Position numbers and translations under genes: made by a program. Below are positions 1 through 10,680 of a DNA stretch of 64,000 bases, piece after piece. How positions within the stretch are numbered: the first letter of the stretch is position 1; each line of letters starts with the position of its first letter. This DNA is from Elephas maximus indicus (lineage: Eukaryota > Chordata > Mammalia > Proboscidea > Elephantidae): assembly GCF_024166365.1 (NCBI RefSeq), contig NC_064827.1:10457001-10521000 (forward strand), in the 5' to 3' direction. The notes beneath the pieces were generated by a model. The model was given only the letters and a program-made list of their open reading frames with translations, was not told the origin of the DNA and searched no databases.

Positions 1-190
1 CTGTTACCTTAAAGATAAACCCATTGCCGTTGAGTTGATAGGTGGTTTAAATCCGCCAGCGATCTGCGGAAGAAAGATGTGGCAGTTGGTTTCCGTAAGG
101 ATTTATAGCCTTGTAAACCTTACGGGGCAGTTCTACCTTGTCCTATAGGATCATTATGAGTCAAGATTGACTCGATGGCAACCAGTATTG
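1..190 (+). mobile_element. AfroSINE, partial/chimeric head
   Basis: The body (cggaagaaagatgtggcag, ggggcagttctacc) and the 3' tail (tcgatggcaacc) are readable. The first 40 bases instead resemble the tail of a copy in the other orientation (cccattgccgttgagtt), so the 5' part is rearranged. It lies in the last PGM5 intron. Confidence 0.8.
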
Positions 191-429
191 TCTTATTGGA
201 AAGTGGACTGATTTTCTCACTGTTTCATAAGCAATGCCATATCTGTGCACCATCTAAAATCATCTCTTGTGCCATCAAGACCATCTTGAGTGGTATGTTT
301 CCCACACTTTGGAACATGGTACCTCAACTCCTGTGCAGTTAGAAGCAGTTAAAGGGTAAAAGATAATTCTTGCTTCTCGTCCTATCCTTTGTCTTTCCAA
401 GAATCTGTTCCTTAGCTCTCTGTTAATTT

Positions 430-670
430 TCTGAGTGTTGCTGCAACACAAATACCACAAGTGGTTGGCTTTTAAGAAAAGAAATTTATTGTCTCACAGT
501 CCGGGAGGCTGGAAGTCTGCATTCTGCATGAGGCTCTAAGGAAAGGTCCTTCCTTGTCTGGTTCAGCTTCTAGTAGCTGCCAGCAATCCTTGACATTACT
601 GGGCTTCTAGGTCCCTCTGCCTCTCTTGTCTTCAGGTAACATCTGTCTTCTCCCTGTGTCTAAGGTGCTT
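430..670 (-). mobile_element. MaLR-type LTR fragment
   Basis: The motifs aataccacaagtgg, aagaaatttattgtctcacag and ggaggctggaagtc match the 3' part of MaLR-type solo LTRs read on the minus strand. Clearer relatives lie at 9287-9803 and 25625-26141. This copy is diverged. Confidence 0.6.
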
Positions 671-1592
671 CTTATACGGTGAAACCTGTGAGAGCCGGAA
701 CCCAACGGGACGGCCTTGTTTTCCTGGGTCTCGAAGGTTTTCTGCCGTTAACAGGGTGCAGTTTTATCACTTTTCCATTGCTTTCTGTTAGTGGAAAATA
801 TTTGAGTTTTTCTTCCCTGGCAAGTTTCTGTCTTACACAGGTTCCAGCTTTCGTAGCTTTTACCGTAACTCAGAAGTGGTTGGGTTTAGGACCACCTTGC
901 ATGGATAAGGGCCTCATTAACATAACAAAGAAAACCTTATTTCTAGACAGGATTATATACACAGGTGTGGGGATTAGGATTCCAACACATTTTGTCCGAG
1001 GGAGACACAGTTCAATCCGTAAGACCCACTAAACCTACCTCCTCTTTGGGAACCTGTGGTTTCTCGTGGGCCATGGTGTTCCGTGATGGGAAGAAATGAC
1101 AGTGTTTCTATAGGATCAGCTGACGGACCGGCCTGTCTCCTCTGAAACACCAGGACTGTGTGCTCTTCAGACCGATGGTCTTAGGCTGAAGAGTGGGCTT
1201 TATCCTCAAGCTGTGTGTGTGGCGGGGGGGTGCATAGCAGAGGGAGATTTTGTTGAGTTTTTCTGAACTTCCTTAATTCGCAATGCTATGTTCATGAAAT
1301 GCTCTGCAGTTGGGTTGTGAAGTTTCTTACATTGGATGGATTTCTGGGGAGCTGGCTGAGACTTTGGAGGCCCTTTTCTTTCCCCTCACCCGCCGCCACC
1401 CCACCTCCTCCACTCTCATTTTGTGGAGGAGGAAGCACAGGTGCAGAGAAGGCAGGTGACCAGCTCTGACGGCCGCAGTGAATTAGAATTTGTATGCAGG
1501 TGCGTGCGATAACAACCCATCACAACGCCCTCCTCTGACTTCCTTGAGTGGTTCACGGACAACTTGAGAGCTGTTTCTTCCTTCTCTTCCAG

Positions 1593-1682
1593 GCGGTGCT
1601 GAGCCCTTTGATAGCCATCGCGCTGAAGATATCCCAGATCCACGAGAGAACTGGCCGGAGGGGACCCACAGTCATCACCTGA
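1593..1682 (+). CDS. PGM5: PGM5 terminal coding exon (phosphoglucomutase-like protein 5, aciculin)
   Basis: This exon encodes the last 29 residues plus the TGA (1680-1682). The peptide begins [12 protein letters not shown] and ends [11 protein letters not shown]. It is the C-terminal helix and tail of the phosphoglucomutase fold; the [10 protein letters not shown] version is typical of PGM5 rather than PGM1 (QLQERTGRTAP). PGM5 belongs to the PGM family but is reported to lack mutase activity. It acts as a structural protein at adherens-type junctions, focal adhesions and muscle attachment sites, with dystrophin/utrophin and filamin C among its partners. The acceptor AG is at 1591-1592 and the frame is fixed by the family match. 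All other exons lie left of the window. The gene is convergent with TMEM252 (13529-17982). Confidence 0.95.
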   Translation, partial: AVLSPLIAIALKISQIHERTGRRGPTVIT

Positions 1683-2605
1683 ACCGCGGCAGGCGGGTGG
1701 CTCACCCAGGCCCAGAGAGCGCTCGGAGGAGACGCGGCACCAATGCCTTCTTGCTACCTGTTTGTGCCTTGTATGACTTTGGAAAAAAACAAAAGATGTC
1801 TTGCTGTTGGGGGGGTGGTGGGTGGGAAAAGAGAAAAAGAAGTCTGTTTCTTTTGGGCTTGGGTCAGTTGCTCCGAATGTCACAGGGTCTTTAGTAGTCT
1901 GTCAAGCTGCACTGTCATCTGAAATCCGTATTTTGTCACACAAAGGAGGCTGTGCTTGTGGGAGAGAGTAAGTGGGCTGGGAAACTCTTCACCGTGACGT
2001 CTGTGTGTCCTTGGTGCCGCACGAGAAGAGTTTCTGGAATCGGGAGAGAAAGAAAGAATTAAACTAACTCAAAGCCAAAGGTACCCCTGGGCAGGCCAAA
2101 CCAGACACTCCCTGTATTAGAGAAGGATTTAGCTTTTCATCCTAGGCTAGGTTCTACAACGGAGGAAAGGTCTACAACTCCTGAGAGCCTACTCCCCCTA
2201 CCCCTGACCTCATGATGGTCCCTCTTCCCAGCCTCTCCTGTCCCGTCCATCCCCAGCCTCCCCTCTGCCACCTGCTCTCACGTGTCTTCTAAAGCTTTCT
2301 ACAAATCACAATGATGCACTTCCAACAAACATATCAAAGGTTGTTTTTCTCTCTTATTTTGTAAATAATATTGTTTTAGCTATTAAGCTGGCTGCATTCC
2401 TTCAAATTCAGCCATTTGTTATGCAGGTAGAAAGTAGTTTCTCAAGAGGGGACACTTCGAATGAATGCTTTAAATTCTTCAGGGCCTTCCTTGGTTACAT
2501 CCTGCAGGTTGACACACGGGTTTGAATGACTTGCTCCTGGGAAGACACGACGCCACCATGTCCACTGTCTCTTAGACTTCCCAATAAAGGCCTGTTTAAT
2601 GCGCT
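1683..2605 (+). other. PGM5: PGM5 3' UTR (probable extent)
   Basis: No repeat is recognisable between the PGM5 stop and the SINE starting at 2606. ATTAAA at 2058-2063 and AATAAA at 2583-2588 are possible poly(A) signals. The end is inferred, not seen. Confidence 0.5.
2583..2588 (+). promoter_or_regulatory. candidate PGM5 poly(A) signal AATAAA
   Basis: A canonical hexamer 0.9 kb past the PGM5 stop. A SINE begins 18 bases further on. The weaker ATTAAA at 2058 is an alternative. Confidence 0.4.
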
Positions 2606-2815
2606 TGAGGAGTCCCTGGGTGGTGCAGATGGTTAAGTGCTTGGCCACTAACTGAAAGGCTGGCTGTTTGAACTCAACCGGAGGCATCTCGGAAGAAAGT
2701 CCTGGCAATCTACTTAGAAAAAAATCCGCCATTGGAAACCTTATGGAGCGCAGTTTTACTCTGACACACATGGGGGCGCTATGAGTCGAAATCGACTTGA
2801 TGGCAACTGGTATTA
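2606..2815 (+). mobile_element. AfroSINE, 'gagtccctgggtggtgca' subtype
   Basis: Near full length: tRNA-like head with an A-box-like start (tgggtggtgcagatgg), body (cttggccactaactgaaagg, gaaaaaaatccgccattgg), and tail (gagtcgaaatcgacttgatg). Confidence 0.9.
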
Positions 2816-3884
2816 ATGCCCTTGCTTGGTTACAGTCCTGATCTTATTGGCAATGGTTGTGGGAGGAGAGAATGAAATGTAGAAAGAGGAGAAAATGCAG
2901 TGGGTGCTGGAAGGAAGCTTTACCGGTGGTGCACTTGTGGGCCTGATGAGATGGGGGGTCGGCGGGGACCCCTGCAGAGATCCACACTGGCCGTCTTTGC
3001 CCAGGAAAGCCTACAGAAGCTCCAGCAGCCTCGTCTGCACTTGGCCAGAACCCTCAGCATATGGGACCTGTTTGCATCTGTTTTCCTGCCTTGGGAGCAG
3101 CCTGCTCACTTACCGTGTCATTTTCGGGGATGTCTGGGTGCACATTGACTGTTTAGCAATGCCTTATTGCTGTTGTCAAGGTTAATGCCAGCAAAAGCAC
3201 CTTCCCAGAAGGCATTTGTTTTCATTTTCTATCTATGCTTCTGTCAGAAACCTGCTAGGACATTTAGTAGCTAATAAAAAAGTAATTTTTTGTTTCAGCT
3301 TTCTCCAAGGGTGGTTGTGGGTTTGTGCTTATTGCTTTTCTTGGTTTGTTTCATCATTTGAGAAACTTCTGTAGTCTTCACCTATCCTGATAAAGCTGCC
3401 TTTCAGGACACTTGCCAGGGCTGGGTCTCGTTATTATGACCTGAGGCATTTATTAAATAAATGGAACAGAAAAGGTGACATTTTCAAAACTGACTTTGGG
3501 GGTCAGCAGCAACTAAGATGGCATCTAGTCTTTCATTGTAATTGTCTGCATTTCAGAATAATAGGAGAGTGGCTTGGAGCTGAGGTTCTAAAGAACCATT
3601 AAGAAGTCTACCAGCAATGGAGTAAGGGTTATCTCATAGTATCTGTTCTCATCATCTTTAAAGTTGGGGTCCTATGATAGCCATCCATTTATTTGTCATT
3701 TCTACTCTGGTTGGGACAATGAAATGCATTCTTAAGCTTAATCAGCTCTAGGTAAGAAAATACTGTTTCTCAAGTTGCTGCACTTTTCAGCCCCTCTAAC
3801 TTTTAAGGTCAGATGTGAATTGCTCCTCATTTACAAGTTCTGTTGCTTCATTTCAGTATGGAACCTTGTGTGCCCAGTAGCCCA
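2816..3884. other. intergenic, no recognised feature
   Basis: Unique-looking sequence past PGM5. AATAAA hexamers occur near 3272 and 3455 and could serve longer PGM5 transcripts. No exon or clear repeat is seen. Confidence 0.4.
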
Positions 3885-4235
3885 CCCATTCATCCGTCAA
3901 CCCATTCATTATTTCAGCCAACATTTGTTGAGCAACTGCTCTATGGAGAATCCTGTTTTAGGTGCTGCAATGAAATGTATAAAATATTATTTCTGCTCTT
4001 ATGAGTTTATAGAGCCCCGGTGGTGCCGTAGTTAAGTGTATGGCTGCTGATCAGAAGGTCGTTAGTTTGAACCCACCAGTAGCTCCTTGGAAACTCTGTG
4101 GGGCAGTTCTGCTCTGTCCTATAGGGTCACTATGGGTCAGAATTGACTCAGTGGCAATGGGCTTGATTTGGCTTTATGAGTTTATAATTTGGGAACAGGA
4201 AGCTATGGCACACACACATACACACACTAGTGATC
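3885..4235 (-). repeat. old L2/MIR-type fragment, split by a SINE
   Basis: The motifs ccattcattatttcagcc, acatttgttgagcaactgc and taggtgctgcaatg are the usual signature of an old L2/MIR end. The SINE at 4012-4173 interrupts it. A short (CA)n run lies at 4207-4228. Confidence 0.55.
4012..4173 (+). mobile_element. AfroSINE, 'gagccctggtggtgc' subtype, with perfect target duplication
   Basis: Complete short-subtype copy flanked by the 13-base direct repeat ttatgagtttata at 3999-4011 and 4174-4186 with no mismatch. The tail is cagtggcaatgggcttg. Confidence 0.95.
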
Positions 4236-4637
4236 AAGTAGACACAAATATTCCGGTAGGGCACAAGAAATGTGCTTTGGAAATACACAGCGGTGTGATG
4301 GTTCAGTAACAGCAGGACATCAGGCGCTCACCTGGACAGGTGAGGGACTTTGCAAAGACTGGTGTTTCTTGGAATCTGTAACCATTTACATCATTTCACC
4401 AGGGTGAATACAACAAGAACAAAGACTAGGAATTGAAGGTAAGGGCCGCTGGAAAGGAGGTTAGTCCAGATGGGAGAGGGAAGGAGCAGATACAGGGCTG
4501 TAAATATCAGGCAGAGGGAACGTGGGGGCCCGGCTATGGGAAGACAGCTGCCTGTTTCTTCTCAGCTAGTGGCCCAAAGGGAGATCCTGCAGTGGATGGA
4601 GGACACAGCCACTCTTCAGAGTCTTCTCAAATCCATA
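4236..4637. other. intergenic, no recognised feature
   Basis: No exon, RNA gene or repeat recognised. Long open frames here carry no known domain. Confidence 0.4.
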
Positions 4638-4842
4638 TTTACAGTTGCCAGCAAGTCGATTCTGACTTGTGGCGACCCCGTGTGTGCAGAGTAGAACTCC
4701 TTCGTAGGGTTTTCACGGCTGTAACCTTTCAGAAGCAAATCACCAGGCCTTTCTTCCAAGATGCCTCTGGGTGGGATCAAACCGCCAACCTTTTGGCTAG
4801 TAGCCGGGTGTTTAACTGTTTGTGCCACTCAGGGACTCCAAA
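4638..4842 (-). mobile_element. AfroSINE, 'gagtccctgagtggc' subtype
   Basis: Full-length minus-strand copy from tail (ttgccagcaagtcgattctg) to head (gtgccactcagggactcc). Confidence 0.9.
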
Positions 4843-5153
4843 TTCATTTTGCCCAGGTGTTATTTCTGCCCAAAGTAAGATCCCATTTCCTCACCCTTAT
4901 TCTCAAGAGAAGTGAAAGACCGGAAATGGCTCTTTTCCACATAAAGCTCTGTGTGTCCTTAGAGATGGAGTTCCAGCCACCAGTCTGTCTCGTAGTGCAT
5001 GGCGTGAGAGGTCCAAGACATTGTGGGGAACCACAGGAGTCAAGCAAAGACGAGACAGCAGACGGAGTGTGGCAACCGTCAGGGTCATTCTTAGGCTTTG
5101 TCACACCAAGGGCTCCCACGTCATTCCATGTGCCCCAGAAAAAGGACAACGAT
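4843..5153. other. intergenic, no recognised feature
   Basis: Sequence between a SINE and an L1 end. The 180-codon open frame spanning it starts inside the SINE and ends inside the L1, so it is not a gene. Confidence 0.4.
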
Positions 5154-5167
5154 AATGTAAAATGCAG

Positions 5168-5582
5168 CCCCTCAGACAGGGATCACAATAGACGGTCCTG
5201 GGCAGAGTGGGAGAAAAATGTAGAACAAAATTCAAATTCACAGAAAAGAAAAAGACTCAGAACTGAAGCCACTCCTGAAGTCCACCTTTCAGCCGAAGAT
5301 TAGACAGGACTATGAAATAAAAAAGTAACATGTGAGGAACGTGCTTCTTAGTTTAATCAAATATACGAGACTAAATGGGCAACCCCTGCCCAAAAGCAAA
5401 CACGGGAAGTCAGGAAGGGACAGGAAACCTGGACAAATGGACGTGGAGAACCCAGGGTGGAAAGGGGGAGACTGCTGACACATAACAGGGTTTGCAACTA
5501 ATGTCACAAAACAATTCATGTATAAATTTTTGAATGAGAAACTGATTTGGTTGGCAAATTTTCACCTGAAGCACAATAAAAT
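5168..5582 (+). mobile_element. L1 3' end, 5'-truncated, with target duplication
   Basis: Contains the 3' UTR motifs of the L1 family repeated through this window (cagacagggatcacaatag, caaattttcacctgaagc, acaataaaa). It is flanked by aatgtaaaatgcag (5154-5167) and aatataaaatgcag (5583-5596), 13 of 14 identical. Confidence 0.9.
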
Positions 5583-5648
5583 AATATAAAATGCAGTGAT
5601 TGTCACCCACCACCTACCTGGGGGGTTTGGAAATGTGGTGTATATGTG

Positions 5649-5860
5649 ACAAAACCAAAAACCAAACCCATGGCTGTTGAGTCCATTCCAGCTCATAACA
5701 ACCCTATAGGAGAGTAGAACTGCCCCAAACAGTTTCCAAGGCTGTCATCTTCAAGGGAGCAGATTGCCACATCTTTCTCCCGTGGAGCGGTAGCTGGGTT
5801 CAAGCCACCGACCTTTTGGTTAGCAGCCAAGCACCTAACCACTGCGCCACCGAGGCTCAT
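5649..5860 (-). mobile_element. AfroSINE, long 'gagccctggtggcgcag' subtype, perfect target duplication
   Basis: Full minus-strand copy (caaaaaccaaacccatgg to actgcgccaccgaggctc). The 10-base repeat tgtatatgtg at 5639-5648 and 5861-5870 is perfect. Confidence 0.95.
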
Positions 5861-6007
5861 TGTATATGTGTTAGGGTTTACCAATGGCATTTAGAGGGAG
5901 GAGCCAAGGATACTAAACATCCTACTAAATGTAAGACAGTCCCCCACCGCAAAAAGTTGTTTGCTTCCCCCAGGATTCTTGAGTTGTATTAGCTGTCATT
6001 AAAAATG

Positions 6008-6480
6008 GGTTAGACAGCTGCTGTGGCGTCCACTCTGACTCATGGCAACAGAACAAAACATTGCCCAGTCCTGCATCATCCTCACGGTTGCCAGCATGTT
6101 CAAGTCCACCGTTGCAGCTATTGTGCCAGTCCATCTCACCGAGGGTCTCCCTCGCCCTGGCTGGCCCTCTGCTTCATCAAACGTGATGTCCTCCTCCAGA
6201 GATTGATTCCTCCTGACGACATGTCCAAAGCAAGCAAGTCAGGCAGTGTTCTGCTGTGGTCCATAAAGTTTTCATTGGCTAATTTTTGGAAGTAGATCTC
6301 CAGGCCTTTCTTCCTCATCTCTTAGTCTAGATGCTCTGTCCACCACGGGTAACTCTGTTGGTATTTGGAATACTGGTGGCATAGCTTCTAGCACCACAGC
6401 AACATGCAAGCCCCCACAGCCTGACAAGTTGACAGATGGGCGGTGGTGGGGATGAGTAGGCAGTCATTACTAAAATGAGA
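6008..6480 (-). mobile_element. RTE 5'/3' hybrid (non-autonomous deletion derivative, join type 1)
   Basis: Read on the minus strand, the element carries a leader (acagatg..., gtcatacts-like region, gctggaagctatgccac, agactaagagatgagg, gcctggagatctac, aattagccaatgaaaac). It then jumps, near 6235-6245, directly to the RTE 3' end (ctttggacatgtcgtcagg, ggaggaggacatcacg, tggcaca-like tail). The whole reverse-transcriptase region is missing. The sister copy at 61828-62395 joins at the same place. Confidence 0.75.
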
Positions 6481-7205
6481 ACGTCAATCAAGACATTGAT
6501 CAGGAATGCAGCATACACTCACGTGTGTTAGTGGGACAGAGAGTCTGGTATGTGGACTTGAAGGCTTTCTGCCCTGGAAGCATCCAGATTGACGCTCAGC
6601 CCCATGGCAGCACGTTGGGCTGAGAGCCGGCTGCACTGAGCCCAAGTTCTCTGCAGAAAATACAAGCAACGATAGGGATAAGGATGTGGTGACTTGGACT
6701 GGCCCCTGTGGGTCACAGTGAGGCATGGGGCTTATTTTGGCAGTGAGACCCATCAGCCATGGCAGGTGTGGGGAAGTGACAGTGACATGGTGTGATGACT
6801 TCACTCCATGGTGGAATTACGCATCCAGCATTCTTGAAACATGTGCACACTGACATCCCAGACACCTGCCTGGAGATGCTTTCCATTCCTGAGTGGAGAA
6901 GGGTTTGAGAGACTGCACCTCTGGGGATGATGTAACTGCTAGTAAATTGGCCTTTGGCCTTTCAGCGGTTACAAACAGCAAGAGATTATCCGAAGCAGCA
7001 GCGCTTAGCAAGACAGCCAAATGCCTGCCCCACTCCAGTTAGCTACAATTCTTATCCGTGGAAAGAGCTCATGTAGTTGGCAGTCCACCTGGGGTGTGAA
7101 CCAACCGGACCAGGTTGTCATGGAACTTTAGGTAATATGGGAAAGACATGAACGGTAGACCTATGTCTTTATCATCTTTCCATGTCTTTTAGTTCTTAGT
7201 GTTTT
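6481..7205. other. intergenic, no recognised feature
   Basis: No exon or repeat recognised. Confidence 0.35.
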
Positions 7206-7358
7206 TGAACCCACCCAGAGACACCTCCGAAGAAGGGCCTGGTGATCTGCTTCCGAGAGGTCACAGACTTGGAAACCCGAAGGAGCAGTTCTACTCTGCA
7301 CACGTGGGTCTGCCATGAGTCAGAATCAACTCAACGGCAACGAACAACAATAACAACA
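7206..7358 (+). mobile_element. AfroSINE, 5'-truncated
   Basis: Begins in the B-box region (ttgaacccacccagagacac) and runs to the tail (aactcaacggcaacg) and an (aac)n end. Confidence 0.85.
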
Positions 7359-7365
7359 TGTGTCT

Positions 7366-7735
7366 GGCAACTCCTGGGTGGTGCAACTAGGTAACGTGCT
7401 AGGCTGCTAACCCAAAGTTTGGCTGTTTGAGTCCACCCAGAGGTGCCTTGGAAGAAAGGCCTGGAGATCTACTTTCAAAAAATCAGCCATTGAAAACCTG
7501 GTGGAAAGTGGAACAACCAGAATGGAAATATGGAATGGTGAAAAATGTAACCAATGTCACGGAACACTTTGTGTAGAAATTGTTGCTGGGTAAATCTTCA
7601 CTGAAAAGAGAATAAAATATTATTCATAAAAAGAAAGAAAAGAAAACCCTACGGACCACAGTTCTGCTCTGATACACATGGGGTCGCTATGAGTCAGAAT
7701 CGACTTGACTGCAACTGGTTTACATGCCTTGCAAT
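7366..7735 (+). mobile_element. AfroSINE split by an L1 3' end
   Basis: Head and body at 7366-7498 (actcctgggtggtgcaac, aaatcagccattgaaaacc) continue at 7642-7735 (gaaaaccctacggaccac, cgacttgactgcaactgg). The gap is the L1 piece at 7499-7641. Confidence 0.9.
7499..7641 (+). mobile_element. short L1 3' end inserted in a SINE
   Basis: A 143-base L1 tail (aatgtaaccaatgtcacgg, tcttcactgaaaag, aataaaat) is flanked by gaaaacc at 7492-7498 and 7642-7648. The insertion lies in an AAAA-rich site, as expected for L1. Confidence 0.85.
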
Positions 7736-7959
7736 AGAGGTGAGCTGGAGAGATGCCTCACCAAAGACCATGTGTTAGGTAGAATCTTGAAGGATGCACA
7801 CGTGTGTCAATGAAAGCACTTGTCAGCTTTTGAGTGGAGGGGTCTAAAATGCACACACTCCACTTCAGATATGCTAAAAGATGACGCCTACTTTATTCTA
7901 TAACTGACCTTGCCTTACTCATCTAGGGGGAGTGAGTATTCACACTTGCTATTGAGACT

Positions 7960-8080
7960 CGCTAATGGACTCAAACATACCAATGATCTGGAGCATGGTG
8001 CAGGAATGGGCGACATTTCGTTATGTTATACATAAGGACACCATGAGTCAGAGTTGGCTGGACAGCAACTAACAACAACA
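7960..8080 (+). mobile_element. RTE LINE 3' terminal fragment
   Basis: aatggactcaaacatacc, caggaatgggcgac, atgagtcagagttggctgg and a caacaaca tail are the last 120 bases of the RTE element. Confidence 0.8.
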
Positions 8081-8287
8081 ATTGAGTGAGGCATTATAAT
8101 GTTAAAATACTGGAGTGCTGTTCCCTCTGAGAGCGCTCTGGTTCACTGACTCTCGAGCCCACCAGCCTCACTCCAGGGGAGGAGATGAGCAAATTCTCTC
8201 TGCTGTGGAGGTTTTCTTCTTTTTCACTTTCTTGTCTTCTAAGTGTTCTCCTTGCCTTTCATACAATGTCCCAATCCATCACCATTA

Positions 8288-9286
8288 ATTTTTTTTTTTA
8301 TTACTGTAAACGTATATATGTAACAAAACATTTACCAATTCAACAAACCGTGCACGTATGACTGAGCGATGTTGTTTATGTTCGTCGTGTGGTGCGATCA
8401 TCACCTTTATCCTTTCCCCAGTTATTCCACCACCATGGACAGACCCCTAAGCCATGCCTTCTCTTGCCTCCCTTCCACTCACCTTTTGGTCTCTATACAT
8501 CTTTCTATTCTAGATATGTCATAGAAGGGGGATCATACAATATTTGTCCCTTTGTGTCTATTTCACTCAGCATAGTGCAAAAGCTGGGCAATGAATAAGG
8601 AACACTGAAGAAGAATTAATGCATTTCAGTTATGGTGTCGGTGAAGAATATTGAATATACCATGGACTGCCAGAAGAACGAACAAATCTGTCTTGGAAGA
8701 AGTACAACCAGAATGCTCCTTAGAAGCAAGGATGGAGAGACTTCATCTCACGTACTTTGGACATGTTATCAGGAGAGACCAGTCCCTGGAGAAGGACATC
8801 ATGCTTGGTAAAGCAGAGGGTCAGTGAAAAAGAGGAAGACCCTCAATGAGATGAATTGACACAGTGGCTGCAACAATGGGCTCAAGCATAACAATGATCG
8901 TGAGGATGGTGCAGGGCTGGGCAGTGTTTTGTTCCGTTGTACTTAAGGTCACTATGAGTTGGAACTGACTTGAAGGCACCTAACACCAACAACCAACAAT
9001 GTTTTCAAGGCACATCCATGTTGTAGCATGAATCAGAACTTCATTTCTCTTTATGGCTGAATAATACGCCGTTGTATGGATGTACCATGTTTCATTTATC
9101 CTTTCATCTGTTGAGGGACATTGAGGTGCTGCAGTGAACACTGGCATCACCATTTTATCATGAACTTGAGGAAGGAGAAGAGATACAATGTCTACGTCTC
9201 CTGAATAAATCCCCCACGGTATGGCTAATGGTCACAATAGAACTTTCATCTGATTTACTCAGTGGATTTTAATTGCTGGACCGGGA
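8288..9286 (+). mobile_element. L1 3' UTR fragment, split by an RTE
   Basis: Left part 8288-8585 (catttaccaattcaac, tatttcactcagcat) and right part 9002-9286 (ttcaaggcacatccatg, tttatggctgaataatacg, gttgtatggatgtacc) are consecutive pieces of a common mammalian L1 3' region. The RTE at 8586-9001 separates them. The right end meets an LTR at 9287. Confidence 0.8.
8586..9001 (+). mobile_element. RTE LINE 3' end inserted in L1
   Basis: Covers the end of ORF2 and the 3' UTR: gaataaggaacactgaag, gaatataccatggactgcc, agaatgctccttagaagc, ttggacatgttatcagg, aaggcacctaacaccaac. It is 5'-truncated, and the L1 resumes immediately after it. Confidence 0.9.
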
Positions 9287-9803
9287 TGTCTTAGTCATCT
9301 AGTGCTGCCATAACAGGAATACCACAAGTGGATGGCTTTAACAAAGAGAAATTTATTTTCTCACAGTCTGGTAGACTACAAGTCCAAATTCAGGGCATCC
9401 GCTCTAGGGGAAGGCTTTCTCTCTCTGTCAGCTCTGGAGGAAGGTTCTTGCCCTCAATCTTCCCCTAGTCGAGGAGCTTCTCAGGTGCAGGGACCCCGTG
9501 TGCAAAGGATGCGCTCTGCTCCTGGCGCTGCTTTCTTGTTGGTATGAGGTCCCCACTGTCTGCTTGTTTTCCTTTCCTTTTATTTCTTGAGGGATAAAAG
9601 GTGGTGCAGGCCACACCCCAGGGAAATTCCCTTTGCCTTGGATCAAGGAGGTGACCTCAGTGAGGGTGGTGTTACAATCCCATCCTAATCGTCTCAACAT
9701 AAAATTACAATCACAAAATGGAGGACAACCATACAATACTGATAATCATGGCCTAACCAAGTTGATACACACATTTTTGGGGGACATAATTCAAACCATG
9801 ACA
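9287..9803 (-). mobile_element. solo LTR, ERVL-MaLR type, full length (517 bases)
   Basis: Begins tgtcttagtcatctagtg and ends ccatgaca, giving TG...CA ends on the minus strand. It has the same length as, and is clearly homologous to, the plus-strand copy at 25625-26141. No internal retroviral genes are present. The flanking 5-base repeats (cggga / ggggg) agree poorly. Confidence 0.85.
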
Positions 9804-9849
9804 GGGGGTAACACCCATGGTCTTGATGTGGCACCTGACAACAACAAGA

Positions 9850-10058
9850 AGCCACAAAACCAAACCCATTGCTGTGAAGCTGACTGGCTCATAGCAAGCC
9901 TACAGGGCAGCGTATTTCTGCTCCATACAGTTTTCAAGGCTGTAATCTTTATGGAAACAGATTGCTTCATCTTTCTCCTGCTGAGTGGCTCGTGAGTTGG
10001 AACTGCCAACCTTTCAGTTAGCAGCCGAGTGCTTAACCACTGTGCCACCAGGGCTCCT
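9850..10058 (-). mobile_element. AfroSINE, long subtype
   Basis: ccaaacccattgctgtgaag to ctgtgccaccagggctcc, full length. Confidence 0.9.
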
Positions 10059-10680
10059 TAGAGTACATATATTAAAACAAAAAACAAAAAACACTAGGTT
10101 CCTATTAACATTTCTTTTCAAAGTGCACCCAGCATAGTTTCTGAAGCAATGGCTGGTGCCCAGTGATGCTTGGATTTGCGATCAGATGAACTAACCTGGG
10201 TGCTGTGCTAGTTTCAGGTGGAGAAAAAAGCTTTGTCTTATAGCTCACTACGTTTTTTTTTCTGATACAAAAAAAAAAAGGCTGTAAAAGAACATTTAAG
10301 TACAAAATTTATTGCAGTAAAGAGATCAAAACAATTTCTTATGTAAACCAAAATGAACATTTCATGTGTCTACCTGTAGCTGGAAAAACCATCTTTTACA
10401 AATGCAAACTCTGGATAAAAGGCCAATGACAGAGCTTGTTGGGGTCTGCAAATGCGCTCAGACCCCCGGGGAACACTTCAGGACAGCCGTCCTGGCTGAG
10501 GGATGGAAAGACATGATGAGACAGGAGGAATGGACTTCACAGCCAGTCAATGACCAGCTTCCCGTCGGACATCCTGAGTGACACGCCCATCCAGTTACAT
10601 CAAAGATTCAAATCAGATTCCCAAAGGCATGCTTCATGTAAAGGGACTAGGGTTTCTTTTTTTTATTGGGTGGGATCACT
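10059..10680. other. intergenic, no recognised feature
   Basis: Several A- or T-runs. No exon or assignable repeat. Confidence 0.35.

Larger units (their letters stand above)
1..1592 (+). other. PGM5: PGM5 last intron (3' part)
   Basis: Everything left of the exon at 1593 is intron. It ends in a strong polypyrimidine tract (ctgtttcttccttctcttcc) and an AG at 1591-1592. It contains the SINE at 1-190 and an LTR piece at 430-670. Positions 671-1570 show no exon or repeat that I recognise. Confidence 0.85.

Noticed and set aside
1416-1883. 155-codon open frame on the minus strand
   Set aside because: Antisense to the PGM5 last exon and 3' UTR; a by-product of a GC-rich stretch.
4433-5303. overlapping open frames of 160 and 180 codons
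   Set aside because: Both cross an AfroSINE and enter an L1 end; no domain.
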